Below are positions 5,092 through 5,567 of a DNA stretch of 5,567 nt, piece after piece. The notes under the pieces were generated by a model. That model did no database searches and was not told where the DNA came from. It saw only the letters and a list, made by a program, of their open reading frames with translations. Location of the stretch: NCBI GenBank assembly GCA_020848665.1, contig JADLHR010000055.1, positions 1 to 5,567 on the forward strand, written 5' to 3'. Both the position numbers and the translations under genes were made by a program. The stretch's first letter is position 1; each line of letters begins with the position of its first letter. The stretch is from Anaerolineae bacterium (GTDB lineage Bacteria; Chloroflexota; Anaerolineae; Aggregatilineales; Aggregatilineaceae).

Positions 5092-5567
5092 GTGGGCCGC
5101 TGGGAAGGCAAATACGTAATCGGCCTCACCGGGAACATTGCGACCGGCAAGAGCTTGGTGCGCCGCATGTTAGAGCACCTGGGCGCTTATACCATCGATG
5201 CCGATGGCCTTGCGCACCAGGCGATGGCCCCCGGCGCCCCGGCCTATAAGCCGGTCGTGCTAACCTTTGGACAGTGGATTCTGGACGCGGAGCGCCGCAT
5301 CGACCGGGGCCGCCTGGGCGCGGTCGTCTTTTCACATCCCGACGCGCTGCGGCGTCTCGAAGCGCTGACGCATCCGATCGTCATCCGCGCCATCGACACG
5401 CTGATCAGCCGCGCCCAGCAGAAAATCGTGGCTGTCGAGGCGATCAAGCTGCTCGAAACCCCGCTGGCCGAGCGGCTCGACGCGGTGTGGGTTGTGGACG
5501 CCGACGAGAAAACTCAGGTAGAGCGGCTCGCCAGGCGCGGGCTGGACCGCGAAGCGGCGCTTAAGCG
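5092..5567 (+). CDS. coaE: Dephospho-CoA kinase; 3' end beyond the right edge
   Basis: CoaE catalyses the last step of coenzyme A synthesis, ATP-dependent phosphorylation of the 3'-hydroxyl of dephospho-CoA, in the cytoplasm. From the GTG start, 158 codons are visible of the roughly 200 usual for the family. The P-loop is GLTGNIATGKS (residues 11-21, with K20 and S21). The IDAD motif (35-38) supplies the family's acidic residue near the substrate. Further along are RGRLGAVVFSHPDALRRLEALTHPIV, with its HP pair, and VEAIKLLE in place of the more common VPLLFE; that variant is, from memory, usual in Chloroflexota. The lid region and C-terminus are mostly outside. An in-frame ATG at 5053 would add 13 residues (MSALLAQPWWRSA). 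The GTG is preferred because GGAGGAG precedes it and because the protein then starts close to the P-loop strand, as the family does. It is a housekeeping gene with no evident tie to hox. Confidence 0.9.
   Translation, partial: MGRWEGKYVIGLTGNIATGKSLVRRMLEHLGAYTIDADGLAHQAMAPGAPAYKPVVLTFGQWILDAERRIDRGRLGAVVFSHPDALRRLEALTHPIVIRAIDTLISRAQQKIVAVEAIKLLETPLAERLDAVWVVDADEKTQVERLARRGLDREAALK

Overview
The window is high-GC bacterial DNA. Most of it is one leftward (minus-strand) operon for an NAD(P)-linked bidirectional [NiFe] hydrogenase (group 3d), in the order hoxE-hoxF-hoxU-hoxY-hoxH. HoxH runs off the left edge after 249 codons. To the right lie two rightward genes: a small unrecognised ORF and the 5' part of a dephospho-CoA kinase gene (coaE), which runs off the right edge. 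The form of the CoaE protein (an EAIKLLE segment and a GLTGNIATGKS P-loop), the GC-rich intergenic palindrome and the Hox type suggest a member of the Chloroflexota, probably a non-phototrophic Anaerolineae-like lineage. That assignment is inference from recall, not a search.

Layout. Positions 1-749: hoxH (partial, minus). 750-947: a 198-bp gap filled largely by a nested GC-rich palindromic element. 948-1481: hoxY. 1478-2197: hoxU, overlapping hoxY by 4 bp. 2223-3863: hoxF. 3850-4356: hoxE, overlapping hoxF by 14 bp. 4357-4550: divergent regulatory region with a CRP/FNR-type palindrome, a TATGAT -10 box and a tandem 14-bp repeat in the presumed leader. 4551-4898: small rightward gene with a strong ribosome binding site. 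4899-5091: spacer with two candidate promoters. 5092-5567: coaE (partial).

How it works together. HoxE, HoxF and HoxU form the diaphorase module, which resembles the NADH-dehydrogenase arm of complex I: FMN, an NAD(H) site and a chain of Fe-S clusters. HoxY and HoxH form the hydrogenase module, with a proximal Fe-S cluster and the Ni-Fe site. Together they interconvert H2 with NAD(P)H in the cytoplasm, either disposing of excess reductant as H2 or taking up H2. All visible cofactor-binding residues are intact, so the enzyme looks functional as far as it can be seen. The Ni-binding cysteines of the HoxH C-terminus, and any hoxW or hyp maturation genes, lie outside the window.

The most notable non-coding observation is the hox promoter. 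A palindrome (ATAGTGA-N6-TCACAAT on the + strand) is centred exactly 41.5 bp upstream of the start site predicted from the TATGAT box. This is the class II CRP/FNR activator geometry, and it also supports the shorter 168-residue HoxE.
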